NCBI GenBank assembly: GCA_018384835.1
Contig: JAHAYB010000458.1
Span: forward strand, 1-6,617
Length of the DNA stretch: 6,617 nucleotides
Source: Comamonas sp.
Lineage (GTDB): Bacteria; Pseudomonadota; Gammaproteobacteria; Burkholderiales; Burkholderiaceae_C
Direction: 5' to 3'
Made by a program: the position numbers and the translations under genes. Of the stretch, positions 5,569 to 6,617 are shown piece after piece. Position 1 is the stretch's first letter. Every line of letters starts with the position of its first letter. The notes under the pieces were generated by a model. That model saw only the letters and a list, made by a program, of their open reading frames with translations, had not been told where the DNA came from and did not search any database.

Positions 5569-6617
5569 TCAATGCCAGCCTGCTTAAAGCGCTGGATGGC
5601 ATTGGTTTTAACGACATCATCAGCAAAGCTGGAATCACGGAAGACGATGCGCAAAATGGGTTCGTCTGCGCTGCCCAAATCAATAATCGCCTGCACGGTA
5701 TCCAGGTTGATATTTTCGTCAAAGCAGGCTACCAGCGAGCCGCTGGCAACGTTGTAAACCGTGTGGCCGTTGACCTGTTGTTTGGCGACCGGCAGGGTCA
5801 GCGGCAGGCCGTACTTGATCAGCACTTCATACAGCAGGTCTTCGCTGCTGCGCCCCAGTGCAATATTGTCCACGGCATCCAGCAGGTCGTCTTTCAGGTT
5901 GTCGTAGTTGGGCTGCCATTTTTTCAGGTTGGAGCTGTCCAGCTTAAGCACCTTAAAGCCCAAGTCGGCTTGGGTATCGGGGTGTTCTTCACGGATTTTT
6001 GCAGCGGCACGGCGGATGCGTTCTTTACCAATTTCGGCAATGGTGGCGTAGCCGGCTTTTTGTGCTTCGGATTTTTCCGGCGTTGGTTCTGGGATTTGCA
6101 CCATGATGAACTTGCGATTGCCGCCGTCTTCGGCGTTGAGTTGCATTACGGCGTGAGCGGTGGTGGAAGAGCCCGAGAAGAAATCAACGATCAAATCCCC
6201 TTTCCTAGAAGATAAATTTAACAAGGCCTTAATAAGTTTTGTAGGCTTCGGAAACGTGAAGGGTGCACGTCCACCAAAAAGGGACTGTAGCTCCTGAGTA
6301 CCTAATGTTGATGTGCCAAATGATGTCCCATCAAACCACGTCGTAGGCACCTCGCCAAACAACCTTTTTTCTTCATAAAACACTTTCCGCTGTCGTCGAC
6401 TATAGCCTGTCCTACCAAAAACAATCCTATTGTCAGACAAAAGCTCTAAGTATTTTTTTTCTTCTGTTCGCCAATGGCGTCCGCTAGGCGGAAGATGAAA
6501 CTCGCCTGTTTTGGGGTTCATTATTTGATAGGTTAAATTTTCACGAATATTTGGCGCATCAAATGGATCAGCCTTCCATTTTCCACGAGGGTCATCATCC
6601 GGATTATCGTACCTAGA
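5550..6617 (-). CDS. mod: Type III DNA methyltransferase Mod (partial, N-terminal part outside window)
   Basis: Mod methylates adenine N6 in the recognition site and gives the Mod/Res complex its specificity. The frame is open to the right edge: 355 codons and the stop are visible, against about 550-680 residues for the family. An internal ATG at 6521 is not the start, because family sequence (NPDDDPRGKWKADP) continues upstream of it. In these beta-class enzymes the catalytic DPPY precedes the target-recognition region, so DPPY lies outside. Visible are GRHWR, WFDGTSFGT, the PKPTKLIKALL segment and the AdoMet-binding motif I, VDFFSGSSTT (6159-6188), followed by AHAVMQLNAEDGGNRKF. The C-terminal part has LDSSNLKKW, GRSSEDLLYEVLIKYG and VFRDSSFADDVVKTNA, all typical of Type III Mod, and ends VLSI. 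No frameshift is seen. GC content drops sharply upstream of about 6195, suggesting allele exchange. Confidence 0.96.
   Translation of the reverse strand, partial: SRYDNPDDDPRGKWKADPFDAPNIRENLTYQIMNPKTGEFHLPPSGRHWRTEEKKYLELLSDNRIVFGRTGYSRRQRKVFYEEKRLFGEVPTTWFDGTSFGTSTLGTQELQSLFGGRAPFTFPKPTKLIKALLNLSSRKGDLIVDFFSGSSTTAHAVMQLNAEDGGNRKFIMVQIPEPTPEKSEAQKAGYATIAEIGKERIRRAAAKIREEHPDTQADLGFKVLKLDSSNLKKWQPNYDNLKDDLLDAVDNIALGRSSEDLLYEVLIKYGLPLTLPVAKQQVNGHTVYNVASGSLVACFDENINLDTVQAIIDLGSADEPILRIVFRDSSFADDVVKTNAIQRFKQAGIEDVLSI

Noticed and set aside
5499..6215. Plus-strand open frame of 238 codons
   Set aside because: It lies antisense to mod and the kinase gene, both with clear family motifs. Its translation shows no domain and looks like the reverse of ordinary codons.
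103..6617. CRISPR array, tRNA or rRNA genes
   Set aside because: No regular repeat-spacer pattern or RNA-gene signature was seen, and nearly every base lies in a coding frame.

Overview
The window is a defence locus, nearly all of it on the minus strand and read right to left. It is a Type III restriction-modification operon with extra genes between its methyltransferase and restriction subunits. The order of transcription is mod (5' part beyond the right edge), a zeta-like P-loop kinase/ATPase, a 64-residue probable partner, a DUF262/DUF1524 protein of the GmrSD type, and res. The genes are packed tightly: 4 nt between mod and the kinase gene, an ATGA overlap between kinase and partner, 49 nt before the DUF262 gene, and 2 nt between the DUF262 gene and res. 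One transcript probably covers all five. Any promoter lies off the right edge; I see none inside.

At the far left, on the plus strand, is the 3' end of an IS200/IS605-type element: the last codons of a probable tnpB, then a right end with a strong hairpin and a terminal TCAA. It stops one base from the res stop codon, so element and operon converge tail to tail.

The organism is most likely a proteobacterium. Hand counts give about 50% GC for most of the operon, the Shine-Dalgarno sites are ordinary, and the Mod/Res sequences look proteobacterial. The genus cannot be named from the sequence. Inside mod the GC content falls from about 56% (5761-6180) to about 43% (6181-6600), which suggests a mosaic gene.

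The most informative stretch is the gap at 4787-4834. It holds a 15-codon ORF whose first codons (MKLKF) match the start of res and whose last codons (LSI, stop) match the end of mod. As a result the toxin-like pair is bracketed by copies of the mod end, and the DUF262 gene by copies of the res start. The simplest reading is that two versions of the operon, mod-kinase-partner-res and mod-DUF262-res, were joined here, and that the mod/res junction accepts accessory defence genes.

Functionally, Mod and Res together would restrict unmethylated DNA. A DUF262/DUF1524 protein, by analogy with GmrSD, could attack modified DNA that Type III enzymes miss. The kinase/partner pair could act as a toxin-antitoxin or abortive-infection module. 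Their co-operation is inferred from arrangement alone.
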